Below are positions 43,892-51,808 of a stretch of 64,000 nt of DNA, one piece after another. The position numbers and the translations under genes were made by a program. The stretch's first letter is position 1. Each line of letters starts with the position of its first letter. The stretch is taken from positions 3,008,001-3,072,000 of the forward strand of contig NZ_CP110389.1 in assembly GCF_026015985.1 (NCBI RefSeq), read 5' to 3'. The notes under the pieces were generated by a model that saw nothing but the letters and a program-made list of their open reading frames with translations, did not search any database and was not told where the DNA came from. Origin of the DNA: Rhodopseudomonas sp. P2A-2r. Lineage in GTDB: Bacteria > Pseudomonadota > Alphaproteobacteria > Rhizobiales > Xanthobacteraceae.

Positions 43892-44054
43892 GGCGTTCTC
43901 CCTGTGATCAACGATGCGGACGCTTGCGCGCCTCTTGGCCGGCGATCATAGTCAGGCAAGGGCCGCCCGCAAGCTGCCATGACGACGCTTGGCCGTTCCC
44001 CCGCAGGCCAAACTCGGCTTATATTGCCGCGGTTTGGAGCCGGTCGTACCCATC

Positions 44055-46736
44055 ATGCTTTCTGCAGTCGCGGCGTTTTTTCGGCGGGTCCGCTCGTCCT
44101 CGCTTACGATCGGCCAGCTGACTTTCAGCGGGTTTCTGCTGGTGCTGGCGGTCATCCTGGTGACGAGCATCGGCAGCGTGGTCGCGATCCGCCATATCGA
44201 CAACACCTTCGGGGAATTGCAGCGGCTGCAGTCGCTGGGCGATCTCGCCGAGGAAATCGACCGTCGCATGAACGGGCTGCGGCTGGCGGCGCGGGATTTC
44301 GTCACCGATCCCGACGCCCGTCCGGAGCGGGTGTCGCAAGCCGCCGCGACGCTGGGCGAGCTGCTGAAGAAGACCCGGATCGAGCTGGCGCCCGAGCAGC
44401 GCGAGATGATCGACGGCGTCGCCGCAAGGCTGGCCAGCTATCGGGAGGGGATTGAGCGGGTTTCGGCGCTGATTGCCCGCCGTGCCAGCCTGGTCAGCAC
44501 GCTGGCGCCGCTGCGCGAGAAATTCGAGGCGGCGATCGGCGAGATGCCCGACCGGGGCACCGCCCGCAGCCTGTTCAGGGGGCAGAACGAGGTCAGCTCC
44601 GCCTTGCTGGCGCGCGATCCGCTCGGCGCCGAGCAGGCGGCGCAGCGGATGCGCGCGCTGCCCATCGGCGACCCCGCGCTGCGCACCGCCGCCGACGACT
44701 ATGCCGATGCCATCGTTGCGATTGCCGGGACCGAGAGCGAGATCAGCGATCTCGACAAGGAGGTGCTGGGCACCGAGGGTCGGCTGATCGGACGCGTCAC
44801 CGAACTGCTGCGCGAACTCAGCGCGCGGCGCGGGCGCGTGCTGTCGCGGGACTTTGCGCGCACCCTGACCGAGGCGAAGTGGCAGAGCATCGCGCTGGGC
44901 AGTGCCGGCGTCCTGGTCGGGCTGCTGGCGGCCCTGTTCGTGGTGCGCCGCACGGTGCGGCCGCTGAAGGCCATCGCCCGGGCCATGCGCGCGCTGGAAG
45001 GCGGCGCCCAGCATATTTCGATCCCCGCCACCGAGATCGACAACGAAATTGGCGACATCGCCCGTGCCGCGGAAGTGTTCCGCCGGACCCTGGTGGACGC
45101 CGACGCCGCGCGCGAGGCGGCGGTGCACGCGCTGGCCGAACAGCGCCTGGCCGAGGAGAGCTACCGCAAGCTGTTCGAAGGCTCCGTCGACGGCATCTAT
45201 GTGACCACTCCAGCGGGCGCGCTGCTGAATGCCAATCCGGCACTGGCGCGGATGATGGGCTACGAGTCGCCGGAGCAATTGATCCGGGCCACTCTCGACA
45301 TTGCCGGCTCCATCTATGTCGATCCCGCCGCGCGCGCCGAATACCAGATGCGGATGGAGCGCGACGGCATGGTGCGCGAGTTCGAATACCAGGTGCGGCA
45401 GCGGCAACACACGATCCTCTGGCTCTCCGACAGCGCCACCGCGGTCCGCGACGAGACCGGCGCGGTGGTCCGCTACGAGGGCACCGTGCGCGACATCACC
45501 AACCAGAAGCGTGCCGAGGCCGCGGTGCAGGAAGGCCGCCGGCTGCTGCAGCAGGTCATCGACACCGTGCCGGCCGTCATCAACGTCAAGGACAAGCAGC
45601 TGCGCTACGTGCTGATGAATCGCTACATGGCGGGCATCTTCGGCATCGAGCCGGACGAGGCGCTGGGCCGCACCACCGGCGAACTGATGTCACGCTACGG
45701 CTCGGCCAAGACCAGCGACCCCGACAAGCGCGTGCTGGCCTCGGGGGAGGGCCTCGGTTTCTACGAGGAGGAATATCAGGACGCGGCCGGCGCCATGCGG
45801 CAGTGGCTGGTCAACAAGCAGCCGCTGCTGTCGCCCGACGGCAAGATCGAGAATATCGTCACGGTGGCGCTGGACATCGGCGAGCGCAAGCGCAGCGAAC
45901 AGGAGATGCGCAAGGCCAAAGACGCCGCCGAGGCAGCGCTGCGCAATCTGCGCGAGACGCAGAACTCGCTGATCGAGGCGGAGAAGCTGGCGGCTCTCGG
46001 CCGCCTCGTTGCCGGCGTCGCCCATGAGGTCAACAATCCCGTCGGCATCAGCCTCACGGTGGCGTCGTCGCTGGAGCGCAAGATCGCCATGTTCGCGGAG
46101 GAGGTGGCGCGCGGCGAGCTGCGCCGCTCCAGCCTGATGGACTTCATCGAATCCAACCGCGATGCCGCGTCGCAGCTGGTCGGCAATCTCAACCGCGCGG
46201 CCGAATTGATCCAGTCGTTCAAGCAGGTGGCGGCCGACCGCAACTATTCCGACCAGCGCGAGTTCGACCTCGCAGATCTCACCGAGCAGGTGGTGATGAG
46301 CCTGAAGCCGGGGCTGCGGTCGCAGAACCTGGCGCTGTCGGTGGATTGCCGGCCCAACCTGATCATGAACTCCTATCCCGGCCCTTACGGCCAGGTGCTG
46401 ACCAACCTGTTTCTCAATGCGGTGGCGCATGCCTTTCCCAGCGGCGGGGGCGGCAAGGTAGAGGTCCGGATCCAGGAGTCCGGCGCCGACCATGTGGAGA
46501 TCCTGTTCGCCGACAACGGCGTCGGCATGACGCCGGAGGTGCGCCGCCGCGCCTTCGATCCGTTCTTCACCACCCGCCGCGACCAGGGCGGCACCGGGCT
46601 CGGCCTGCATATCGTCTACAGCATCGTCACCAATCGCCTCGGCGGCCGGCTCAACCTGCATTCCGATCCCGGCAACGGCACCCGGATCCAGATCATCCTG
46701 CCGCGGGTGGCGCCGCCCGATGTGGTCGCGGAATAG
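44055..46736 (+). CDS. PAS-domain sensor histidine kinase with HAMP
   Basis: 893 residues from MLSAVAAFFRRVRSSSLTIG at 44055. TM1 is about 15-40; a helical periplasmic region follows; TM2 is near 275-298 (IALGSAGVLVGLLAALFVV); then HAMP (VRRTVRPLKAIARAMRALEG). Two PAS domains follow: SYRKLFEGSVDGIYVTTPAG ... VRDITNQKRAE, then LLQQVIDTVPAVINVKDKQL ... ALDIGERKRSE. The HisKA helix carries His657 in LGRLVAGVAHEVNNPVGISL. The ATPase lobe shows N-box FLNAVAHAFPSGG, G1 FADNGVGMTPEVRRRAFDPF, F-box FTTRRDQGGTGLGLHIVYSI. It lacks a receiver and has no adjacent response regulator gene, so it is an orphan kinase. Confidence 0.95.
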   Translation: MLSAVAAFFRRVRSSSLTIGQLTFSGFLLVLAVILVTSIGSVVAIRHIDNTFGELQRLQSLGDLAEEIDRRMNGLRLAARDFVTDPDARPERVSQAAATLGELLKKTRIELAPEQREMIDGVAARLASYREGIERVSALIARRASLVSTLAPLREKFEAAIGEMPDRGTARSLFRGQNEVSSALLARDPLGAEQAAQRMRALPIGDPALRTAADDYADAIVAIAGTESEISDLDKEVLGTEGRLIGRVTELLRELSARRGRVLSRDFARTLTEAKWQSIALGSAGVLVGLLAALFVVRRTVRPLKAIARAMRALEGGAQHISIPATEIDNEIGDIARAAEVFRRTLVDADAAREAAVHALAEQRLAEESYRKLFEGSVDGIYVTTPAGALLNANPALARMMGYESPEQLIRATLDIAGSIYVDPAARAEYQMRMERDGMVREFEYQVRQRQHTILWLSDSATAVRDETGAVVRYEGTVRDITNQKRAEAAVQEGRRLLQQVIDTVPAVINVKDKQLRYVLMNRYMAGIFGIEPDEALGRTTGELMSRYGSAKTSDPDKRVLASGEGLGFYEEEYQDAAGAMRQWLVNKQPLLSPDGKIENIVTVALDIGERKRSEQEMRKAKDAAEAALRNLRETQNSLIEAEKLAALGRLVAGVAHEVNNPVGISLTVASSLERKIAMFAEEVARGELRRSSLMDFIESNRDAASQLVGNLNRAAELIQSFKQVAADRNYSDQREFDLADLTEQVVMSLKPGLRSQNLALSVDCRPNLIMNSYPGPYGQVLTNLFLNAVAHAFPSGGGGKVEVRIQESGADHVEILFADNGVGMTPEVRRRAFDPFFTTRRDQGGTGLGLHIVYSIVTNRLGGRLNLHSDPGNGTRIQIILPRVAPPDVVAE

Positions 46737-46798
46737 CGCTGCGCCTGTTGCGGGCAGGGTTGGGGCGCCCGCGTCGCGACCGGTTCACCGGCGGAGAG

Positions 46799-47152
46799 TC
46801 ATTCGGTATCGGCCAGCCAGCGCAGCGTCGCGCGAAAAATCTGGCTGTGCTTGCCGACCAGCGCGGTGCCGTTCATCACCGCGGACTTGTCGTCGTAGGT
46901 GCCGGTGACGCCGATGCCGACCGGCTGCGGGCCGCCGAACAGCGGGCTCATGGCCGGGCTCGGCGTGTGCTGCTTGACCGTGATCTCGCCCTTGAGCGTG
47001 CGGGCCTCGGCGTTGATCACATAGCTGCCGGTATAGAACAGGAAGGCGTCGCCGCCGAGGATCTGGCCGTCGCGAAAAACCACGACACCGCTACCCTTGC
47101 CCGAGCGCCCATCGAGCAAATCGACGTGGATCGAATACAATGCGTTTTTCAT
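46799..47152 (-). CDS. GrlR-like regulatory protein
   Basis: 117 residues from MKNALYSIHVDLLDGRSGKG at 47152. A compact beta-rich protein: GSGVVVFRDGQILGGDAFLF, YTGSYVINAEARTLKGEITV, PLFGGPQPVGIGVTGTYDD, SAVMNGTALVGKHSQIFRAT. It matches the GrlR family, named after the negative regulator of type III secretion in attaching-and-effacing E. coli, but widespread in Bradyrhizobium without that context. No secretion genes are nearby; the FlhB-like protein at 15.6 kb is too far to link. A metabolic or lipocalin-like binding role is possible. Confidence 0.82.
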   Translation of the reverse strand: MKNALYSIHVDLLDGRSGKGSGVVVFRDGQILGGDAFLFYTGSYVINAEARTLKGEITVKQHTPSPAMSPLFGGPQPVGIGVTGTYDDKSAVMNGTALVGKHSQIFRATLRWLADTE

Positions 47153-47667
47153 AATGTCCCGGTGGCGCGACCGTGTCCCCCAGTCGCGCAAATGTGTTTA
47201 TGCCAAATTCCGGGGACCAGCGTCAACGAATCCCGCGCACCGGCAGCAGGTTGCGCGGGGGCGGGCGCTTTCATCACGCTGAATTGCGCTGCACCGCAAA
47301 GAGTAGCGACATGGTTGGGCCGGAATCGCGTAGTCTGCTGTGATGTAATCGAAGCAGTCCGCCGACGGATTTGGGCGGCAGGCGCAAGAGCCGCGGCGCG
47401 ATCGACTCAGTCCAGGCGATCGCTGACAGCTCTTTCGGCGCGTGATTTCGACCGCGTGCAGCGTGTGTCGTGACCGCCCTGCGGAATAACCTGGCCGGCA
47501 TGGCGGGTGAGGTGTTGCGTTGCCTGCAGCGTCGGTGTCGCTGCCGACGTCTTCTTACGATCTGATGAGATTTGCGTGAGCGTCGCGAAAAGCCGCGGGA
47601 ATATGGCCCGCGAAATGCATAACGTTTCTTGACGATAGTTGCACTGGCCGGGAGCTGGAGCAAGGCA
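47153..47667. other. Intergenic region, nothing identified
   Basis: About 515 bases between the divergent GrlR-like and secreted-protein genes. Frames here are Arg/Ser-rich and overlap in shadow patterns. I found no promoter pair above background, no tRNA and no hairpin with U-tract. Confidence 0.45.
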
Positions 47668-48129
47668 ATGAGCGACTGGATGATGTCCGGCGCCGATGCG
47701 CCGTGTCTGCGTGACGAAGCAGCCAGATACCAACAACCGCGCTGCGGCAGGCACCGCAGACGTCGCCGGATATCATTGCCGGCACGCGTCCTGATACTTG
47801 CCGCTGCAGCATTGCCGTTGTCGCATGCGGTGATGGCGCGCGACAACGGTCAGTACGCCGCCACGTCGCCGGATCTGAAGGCGTGGTTCGACAGTCTGCG
47901 ATCAGGCAAGGGGCCGTGCTGCTCCGATGCCGATGGCAGCGCGGTCAGCGATGTCGACTGGGAGTCCAGCGGCGGACATTATCGCGTGCGGCTCGACGGC
48001 AAATGGCTGGACGTGCCCGACGAAGCGGTGATCACCGCGCCCAACCGCGTGGGCCGCACCATGGTCTGGCCGATGCGGGGCGATACCGGAATTCTCATCC
48101 GTTGCTTCATGCCGGGCAGCATGACCTAG
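47668..48129 (+). CDS. Secreted protein of unknown function
   Basis: 153 residues from MSDWMMSGADAPCLRDEAAR at 47668 after GGAG. A basic stretch RCGRHRRRRRISLPARVL leads into a hydrophobic segment ILAAAALPLSHAVMA, so the effective signal may begin later and the true start could be downstream. The mature part is DNGQYAATSPDLKAWFDSLR, SGKGPCCSDADGSAVSDVDW and then YRVRLDGKWLDVPDEAVITA, NRVGRTMVWPMRG, ending CFMPGSMT. The GPCCSDADG ... W ... CFMPG pattern is common in short secreted proteins of this group; the function is not known. Confidence 0.78.
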   Translation: MSDWMMSGADAPCLRDEAARYQQPRCGRHRRRRRISLPARVLILAAAALPLSHAVMARDNGQYAATSPDLKAWFDSLRSGKGPCCSDADGSAVSDVDWESSGGHYRVRLDGKWLDVPDEAVITAPNRVGRTMVWPMRGDTGILIRCFMPGSMT

Positions 48130-48164
48130 AGTCTGAGCCATCAAGACTGAAGCGTTCCAATCTT

Positions 48165-48324
48165 GTCCCGGACGCGGTGCGGCATTCTCAGGCGATGCTC
48201 TTGCATCGCCGCTATGCCGCTCCGCAAAGCCGGGACCGTATCAGGCGCTATCGTTTGTGGCGGGTCCCGGATCTGCAGCGCACTACGCCTCCTGACGGAG
48301 GCGTAGTGCGCTGCGTCCGGGACA
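48165..48324. repeat. Dispersed palindromic intergenic repeat, family A (copy 5)
   Basis: GTCCCGGACGCGGTGCGGCA ... CCGCTCCGCAAAGCCGGGAC then GGGTCCCGGATCTGCAGCGC ... GTGCGCTGCGTCCGGGAC, with an inner CGCCTCCTGACGGAGGCG hairpin. It is the longest and most regular copy in the window. Confidence 0.87.
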
Positions 48325-48415
48325 CGCTTCTGGGGAGTTGGATCCAGCTCGCGTTCTGCTCGTCGGCCGACCGGTTCCGTGACGTGAATGCATGGCTCGC
48401 TGCCGCGATGGCCCC

Positions 48416-48444
48416 TTAACAGAAGCGAAAACCGTTCCTATACT
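48416..48444 (+). promoter_or_regulatory. Sigma-70-type promoter of the small RNA unit
   Basis: TTAACA at 48416-48421 and TATACT at 48439-48444 with the ideal 17-base spacer. A start site near 48451 is expected. It is the best promoter match in this part of the window and directly precedes the short leader ORF and terminator. Confidence 0.75.
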
Positions 48445-48478
48445 GTTGGGACCATCAACAACGAAAGGAGGTGATCCA

Positions 48479-48523
48479 GTGTTTCACTCAAAGCGCTGTC
48501 ACCTCGCTGAGGCCGCCCGCTAA
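48479..48523 (+). CDS. 14-residue leader peptide MFHSKRCHLAEAAR
   Basis: GTG start at 48479, TAA at 48521, with the extended ribosome site ending two bases before the start codon. The peptide is short, basic in the middle and contains one Cys and two His. Spacing from AGGAGG to the GTG is normal. The mRNA of this ORF contains the TCACCTC that can pair back onto the ribosome site. Whether the peptide or merely its translation matters is unknown. Confidence 0.55.
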   Translation: MFHSKRCHLAEAAR

Positions 48524-48578
48524 CGCTCAGTGATGAGCCTGGCAAAGGGCGCCTTAGCGCCTTGGTTCAGCGAGACGG

Positions 48579-48611
48579 AAAGGGCGCCCCGGCAACGGGG
48601 CGCCCTTTCTT
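48579..48611 (+). terminator. Rho-independent terminator of the small RNA unit
   Basis: AAAGGGCGCCCC (48579-48590), loop GGCAAC, GGGGCGCCCTTTCTT (48597-48611). A nine-base GC stem extended by AAA/TTT, then TTGTT. A very strong hairpin that also reads as a near palindrome. Confidence 0.9.
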
Positions 48612-48678
48612 GTTGCCGCGGCTTGACCGGCACGCCCGCCATGGCAAGCTAAGGTCGATCTTTCGTGGAGCAGTCGCG

Positions 48679-48930
48679 ATGCCGAAATCGCCGCGCGATC
48701 TGGCGGAACGCATGGCCGGCCGGCGAGACAGGCAACGCCGCGCGCCGACATCCGAAGATGGCTTCCTGCGGGAGACCTTCACGGACTCGCGCGAAAACGC
48801 CCGCCAGATCGCGCGGGCGTTCTTCGATCGTTTTTCCAGGCAGGCCTATATGACCGAGGTCGAGCGCTGGCGCGAATTGCCGGACGGTGCCATCGAATTC
48901 ACGATGCGGCGGCTGCCGACGGCTGATTGA
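48679..48930 (+). CDS. Small conserved-looking hypothetical protein
   Basis: 83 residues from MPKSPRDLAERMAGRRDRQR at 48679, with GGAG seven bases before; the longer frame upstream runs through the small RNA terminator and is not credible. The body, TSEDGFLRETFTDSRENARQ then IARAFFDRFSRQAYMTEVER, is helical and charged. It ends WRELPDGAIEFTMRRLPTAD. No domain is recognised. Its 3' end overlaps the convergent gene by about 30 bases. Confidence 0.68.
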   Translation: MPKSPRDLAERMAGRRDRQRRAPTSEDGFLRETFTDSRENARQIARAFFDRFSRQAYMTEVERWRELPDGAIEFTMRRLPTAD

Positions 48931-49168
48931 CCGAACAGCCGGTGATGATCGGCGCCAGGCTGAGCGCGCCGACCGCCGGCCCGGCTGCGATATCCGGGGC
49001 GCAGGCGTCGATAGTATAGCCCTTGGCGAGAATGCGGCGCGGGGGATCTTCCTCGGCGGAAGACACCTCGATCACCAGACCGCTGTCGGCGGCATGTTTC
49101 CACACCTCCGCTTTGGTGCGGAAGGCTTGGCTGACCTGGACGGTATTGGAGAACAGTGCGTAGGACAT
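48899..49168 (-). CDS. Small hypothetical protein
   Basis: 89 residues from MSYALFSNTVQVSQAFRTKA at 49168, with GGAGG upstream. The sequence continues EVWKHAADSGLVIEVSSAEE, DPPRRILAKGYTIDACAPDI and ends in an Ala/Pro/Ser-rich tail. The first half (VWKHAADSGLV) suits an alpha-beta fold and resembles small proteins common in Bradyrhizobium. No function known. Confidence 0.7.
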   Translation of the reverse strand: MSYALFSNTVQVSQAFRTKAEVWKHAADSGLVIEVSSAEEDPPRRILAKGYTIDACAPDIAAGPAVGALSLAPIITGCSVNQPSAAAAS

Positions 49169-49332
49169 GGCGACCTCCGTGATGAGGCGATAACGCGCAT
49201 TTATGCATCTGGTTGCACTGCAGCAAGACCAACTTTCGTCGGGCTTGCTGCGCGCCACCGTCGCCGGCCACGTGTCCTCAATCGCGGTAAGGTGCGGGGA
49301 TCGGCACATGTCGTCCGGGATCGCGCAGGGGG

Positions 49333-49551
49333 CTACTTGCGATCGACGATCTGCAATTCCAGCAGGGCGATGGTCCGTAGCGCGGTCAGATCGCGCTCGC
49401 CTTCCTTGGTGGTGCGCAGGATCGACTCGGCAATGGATTGCACATGAGAGGAATTGACCGGTTGCGGCAGCGTCGCGACCGCGCCGTCAAGCGCCTGCTG
49501 CATGACCGAGATCATGTCCGGGGAAAAGGAGGCGTTGGAAAAATCCTTCAT
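49333..49551 (-). CDS. Small hypothetical protein
   Basis: 72 residues from MKDFSNASFSPDMISVMQQA at 49551; the short upstream extension is less likely. A helical protein: LDGAVATLPQPVNSSHVQSI, AESILRTTKEGERDLTALRT, IALLELQIVDRK. The pattern FSPDMISVMQQALDGAVATL is seen in short rhizobial proteins of unknown role. It stands alone among other small genes. Confidence 0.68.
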   Translation of the reverse strand: MKDFSNASFSPDMISVMQQALDGAVATLPQPVNSSHVQSIAESILRTTKEGERDLTALRTIALLELQIVDRK

Positions 49552-49711
49552 TGGCGCTCCCGCTGATCGGTTGTCCGCACGCACCGCAACTCACGCGTTC
49601 AGGCAAACGCATCAGCGCCGGTCCCTGTTCCCCGGGGAACCCGAGATATCTCGCGCGCGGGAAAGCGAACGTTTCGGCCGCTGAGAGGTTTTCCTGGTGG
49701 AGGCGAATGCC

Positions 49712-49870
49712 ATGACCACCGACAAGTCCGAGCTTTATCGTGAAGAGGCCGAGAAGTACCGCACCATGGCGGAGCAGGAGAGCTGCCCGGATGCGCGCGA
49801 ATACTACGAGGCGCTGCAGCGTGACTACGTCAAGCTGGCATCGCGGGAGTTGCTCAGCCGCGTGGAATAG
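49712..49870 (+). CDS. Small hypothetical protein (52 residues)
   Basis: MTTDKSELYREEAEKYRTMA then EQESCPDAREYYEALQRDYV, KLASRELLSRVE. A short, acidic, helical protein with a GTGGAGG site just before the start. The Lys/Glu/Tyr periodicity suggests an amphipathic or coiled-coil helix. It resembles short alphaproteobacterial proteins with a YRxxAEKYRxMA start. It is divergent from the gene at 49333-49551. Confidence 0.7.
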   Translation: MTTDKSELYREEAEKYRTMAEQESCPDAREYYEALQRDYVKLASRELLSRVE

Positions 49871-49904
49871 CCAGCTCCGGCCCAACCCTTTCTCATTCGA
49901 AGGA

Positions 49905-49927
49905 CGCCGGCATTTCTGATGCCGGCG
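49905..49927. terminator. Hairpin between convergent genes
   Basis: CGCCGGCAT (49905-49913), loop TTCTG, ATGCCGGCG (49919-49927): a perfect nine-base stem. T-tracts are weak on both sides (ACCTTTGTG to the right), but its place between two convergent genes makes a terminator role likely. Confidence 0.6.
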
Positions 49928-49953
49928 ACCTTTGTGTGTGCGATCCGCCCGCG

Positions 49954-51366
49954 TTATTCGCCGGCGGTGACGGCGATCGGCGCGGGCGCGGTCCGCTTGT
50001 CGAGCAGCAGATAGGTGCCGCCGGCGACGCCGATGCCGGCCAGCCAACTCAGATCGGCACCGCCGAGCAGATTGATGGAGATCGGCCCCTGCAGCGCCGG
50101 CACCAGACCGTCCTGGAACAGCCAGCCGCAGACCAGGCCTGCGACGAAGGCGATCATGCCGTTCCAGTTGATGTCGCCATAGATGCTGGTCTCCGGCGAG
50201 GCGTAAAGCGCGGGCACGTCGATGACGCCTTTGCGCTTGATGTAGAAGTCGGCGAGGATGACGCCGGCATAGGGGCTCATCCACATCAGCAGGCTGATCA
50301 TCCAATTGTCGAATGCCTTGGCGAAGTCCGGTGCAAGGATGAAGTAGATGGTCACCAGATAGCCGGCGATACCGACGATCAGCGCCAGCATTGTGCGTGA
50401 CAGTTTCAGGCCCATGCTGAGCGCTGCCAGCGCCGCCGAATAGACGTTCAGAATGTTGCTGGCGATCGGGCCGTGCAGCACCATCAGCAACACCAGGATC
50501 GCCGCGAAGCCGCCGAACACCGCAGAGACCATCTTGGCGGGATCGGCGTCGAGCGTCACCGATGCAATGGTGGCACCGAGGATGGCCAGCCACACGCTCG
50601 GCACGAACATGCCGATATAGCTGTACCAGAACACTTCTTTCGACGAGACGCTGCGCGGCACGAAGCGCGAATAGTCCGACGCCCAGGTGACCCAGGAAAT
50701 GCCCCAGCCGACGCCGACCGCGGTCATCAGCAGCGACAGCATAGCGAGATGGGCGCCCGGCGGCAGCGAGCTCTTCAGGCCCCAGTTGACGACGCCGGCC
50801 TGGCTCCAGGCCAGCACGCTCATTTGCACCATGATGGCGACCGTCACCGGCACCGTATACTTCTCGAAGGTGCGGATGGCGTAGAAGCCGTAGATGCCGA
50901 TCCACATCTGCACCACCATCACCAGCGTGGTGACGATGAAGGTGGCGATGCCGTTGTCGGGGACGCCGAACGGGGTGAGGATGGCCATGGAGATCTTGAC
51001 CGGGAAGTAGGTGTTCACGCCGATCCAGCACAAAGTCATCAGGAACATCAGCAGGCTGGGCAGATAGGCGCCGCGGCGGCCGAAGGCCGAGCGGGCCAGC
51101 ACCATCTGGTTGACCCCGGTCTTGTGGCCCATCACGGTGAAGGCGGCGAAGATGGCGCAGCCGAACAGGTTGCCGATGACGATGACCGCGATGGTCTCCA
51201 TCAGGCCGAGCTTGAGGATGATGCCGAGCGCGCCCAGCGCCCAGTTCACCGGCGCGATATTGGCCCCCGCCCAGATCCACATCTGCTGCGGCCCGGTGGA
51301 GTCCCGGTCAGCGTCGGGAATTGGCGCGATGCTGTGATCATCGGCCCGGAATTCGGAATTCGTCAT
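49954..51366 (-). CDS. NCS1-family nucleobase:cation symporter (cytosine permease-like)
   Basis: 470 residues from MTNSEFRADDHSIAPIPDAD at 51366; the longer in-frame extension would run through the tRNA gene. Twelve hydrophobic segments. NCS1 landmarks are QMWIWAGANIAPVNWALGAL in TM1, MGHKTGVNQMVLARSAFGRR after TM2, and ISWVTWASDYSRFVPRSVSS in the middle. Late blocks are NILNVYSAALAALSMGLKL and LLMWMSPYAGVILADFYIKR. It imports a purine or pyrimidine (cytosine, allantoin or similar) with a cation. No catabolic partner is next to it. Confidence 0.93.
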   Translation of the reverse strand: MTNSEFRADDHSIAPIPDADRDSTGPQQMWIWAGANIAPVNWALGALGIILKLGLMETIAVIVIGNLFGCAIFAAFTVMGHKTGVNQMVLARSAFGRRGAYLPSLLMFLMTLCWIGVNTYFPVKISMAILTPFGVPDNGIATFIVTTLVMVVQMWIGIYGFYAIRTFEKYTVPVTVAIMVQMSVLAWSQAGVVNWGLKSSLPPGAHLAMLSLLMTAVGVGWGISWVTWASDYSRFVPRSVSSKEVFWYSYIGMFVPSVWLAILGATIASVTLDADPAKMVSAVFGGFAAILVLLMVLHGPIASNILNVYSAALAALSMGLKLSRTMLALIVGIAGYLVTIYFILAPDFAKAFDNWMISLLMWMSPYAGVILADFYIKRKGVIDVPALYASPETSIYGDINWNGMIAFVAGLVCGWLFQDGLVPALQGPISINLLGGADLSWLAGIGVAGGTYLLLDKRTAPAPIAVTAGE

Positions 51367-51588
51367 GATACCCCCCGTATCGTTGCAGCGATGGACCCGG
51401 GGTAATTTATGCAGGAGGCATGCCACGGGGCGGCGCGTCCGGCATGAAAGCCGGTTGCCTGGGAACCGCGTGCGGAGCCAGCGCGCTTGGGCATTAGGTC
51501 CGGCGCCGTGGAAAACCCGCGGGCACCGGATGTTCACGCCGCCGCGGGGGCTGGCTTTCGCCGCTTTCGCAGCTATGGTGCGGCCACT

Positions 51589-51665
51589 GCACTCGTAGCT
51601 CAGCTGGATAGAGCATCGGATTTCGATTCCGAGGGTCGGGCGTTCGAATCGCTCCGAGTGCGCCA
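51589..51665 (+). tRNA. tRNA-Arg, anticodon TCG
   Basis: A 77-base cloverleaf. Acceptor GCACTCG / CGAGTGC, D-arm with AGCTCAGCTGGATAGAGC, anticodon arm TCGGA-TTTCGAT-TCCGA (loop TTTCGAT, anticodon TCG), T-arm with GTTCGAATC, discriminator G, and encoded CCA. It decodes CGA. Its 3' end directly borders the accessory segment that carries primase-helicase and topoisomerase genes. tRNA 3' ends are common integration sites; no matching second copy of this end is visible in the window. Confidence 0.97.
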
Positions 51666-51808
51666 AATTGCCACCATTCAGAATAAAACTGCGAACTCGG
51701 GACTTGGATCGGCCGATTGTGATCGGCCCCCTTCTTGCGCGGCTATCCGGCGAAGCAAAATTGCGTCAAGCTGATATTGGATAATATTGGCGCAAGCCAA
51801 CCTTCACG

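Larger units (their letters stand above)
48451..48611 (+). ncRNA. Small RNA / dual-function transcript with a 14-codon ORF
   Basis: A self-contained unit: promoter (48416-48444), short ORF with an extended Shine-Dalgarno sequence, and an intrinsic terminator (48579-48611), giving a transcript of about 160 bases. The sequence AAAGGAGGTGATCC at 48464-48477 is complementary to the 16S rRNA 3' end over 14 positions. GAGGTGA (48468-48474) can also pair with TCACCTC (48499-48505) inside the ORF, masking the ribosome site. A second hairpin GGGCGCC ... GCGCC precedes the terminator. It could be a regulatory sRNA acting through its anti-16S motif, or a leader with ribosome-dependent folding. No known family is assigned. 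Confidence 0.65.

Noticed and set aside
48464..48477. Fragment of a 16S rRNA gene on the opposite strand
   Set aside because: Only the last 14 bases match and no further rRNA sequence follows; an extended Shine-Dalgarno before a GTG explains it better.
49487..51280. A 597-codon minus-strand frame overlapping the permease
   Set aside because: It is a shadow of the NCS1 permease gene; the permease frame has twelve hydrophobic segments and clear family motifs.
51589..51700. attL/attR pair at tRNA-Arg
   Set aside because: No second copy of the tRNA 3' end and no integrase were found in the window.
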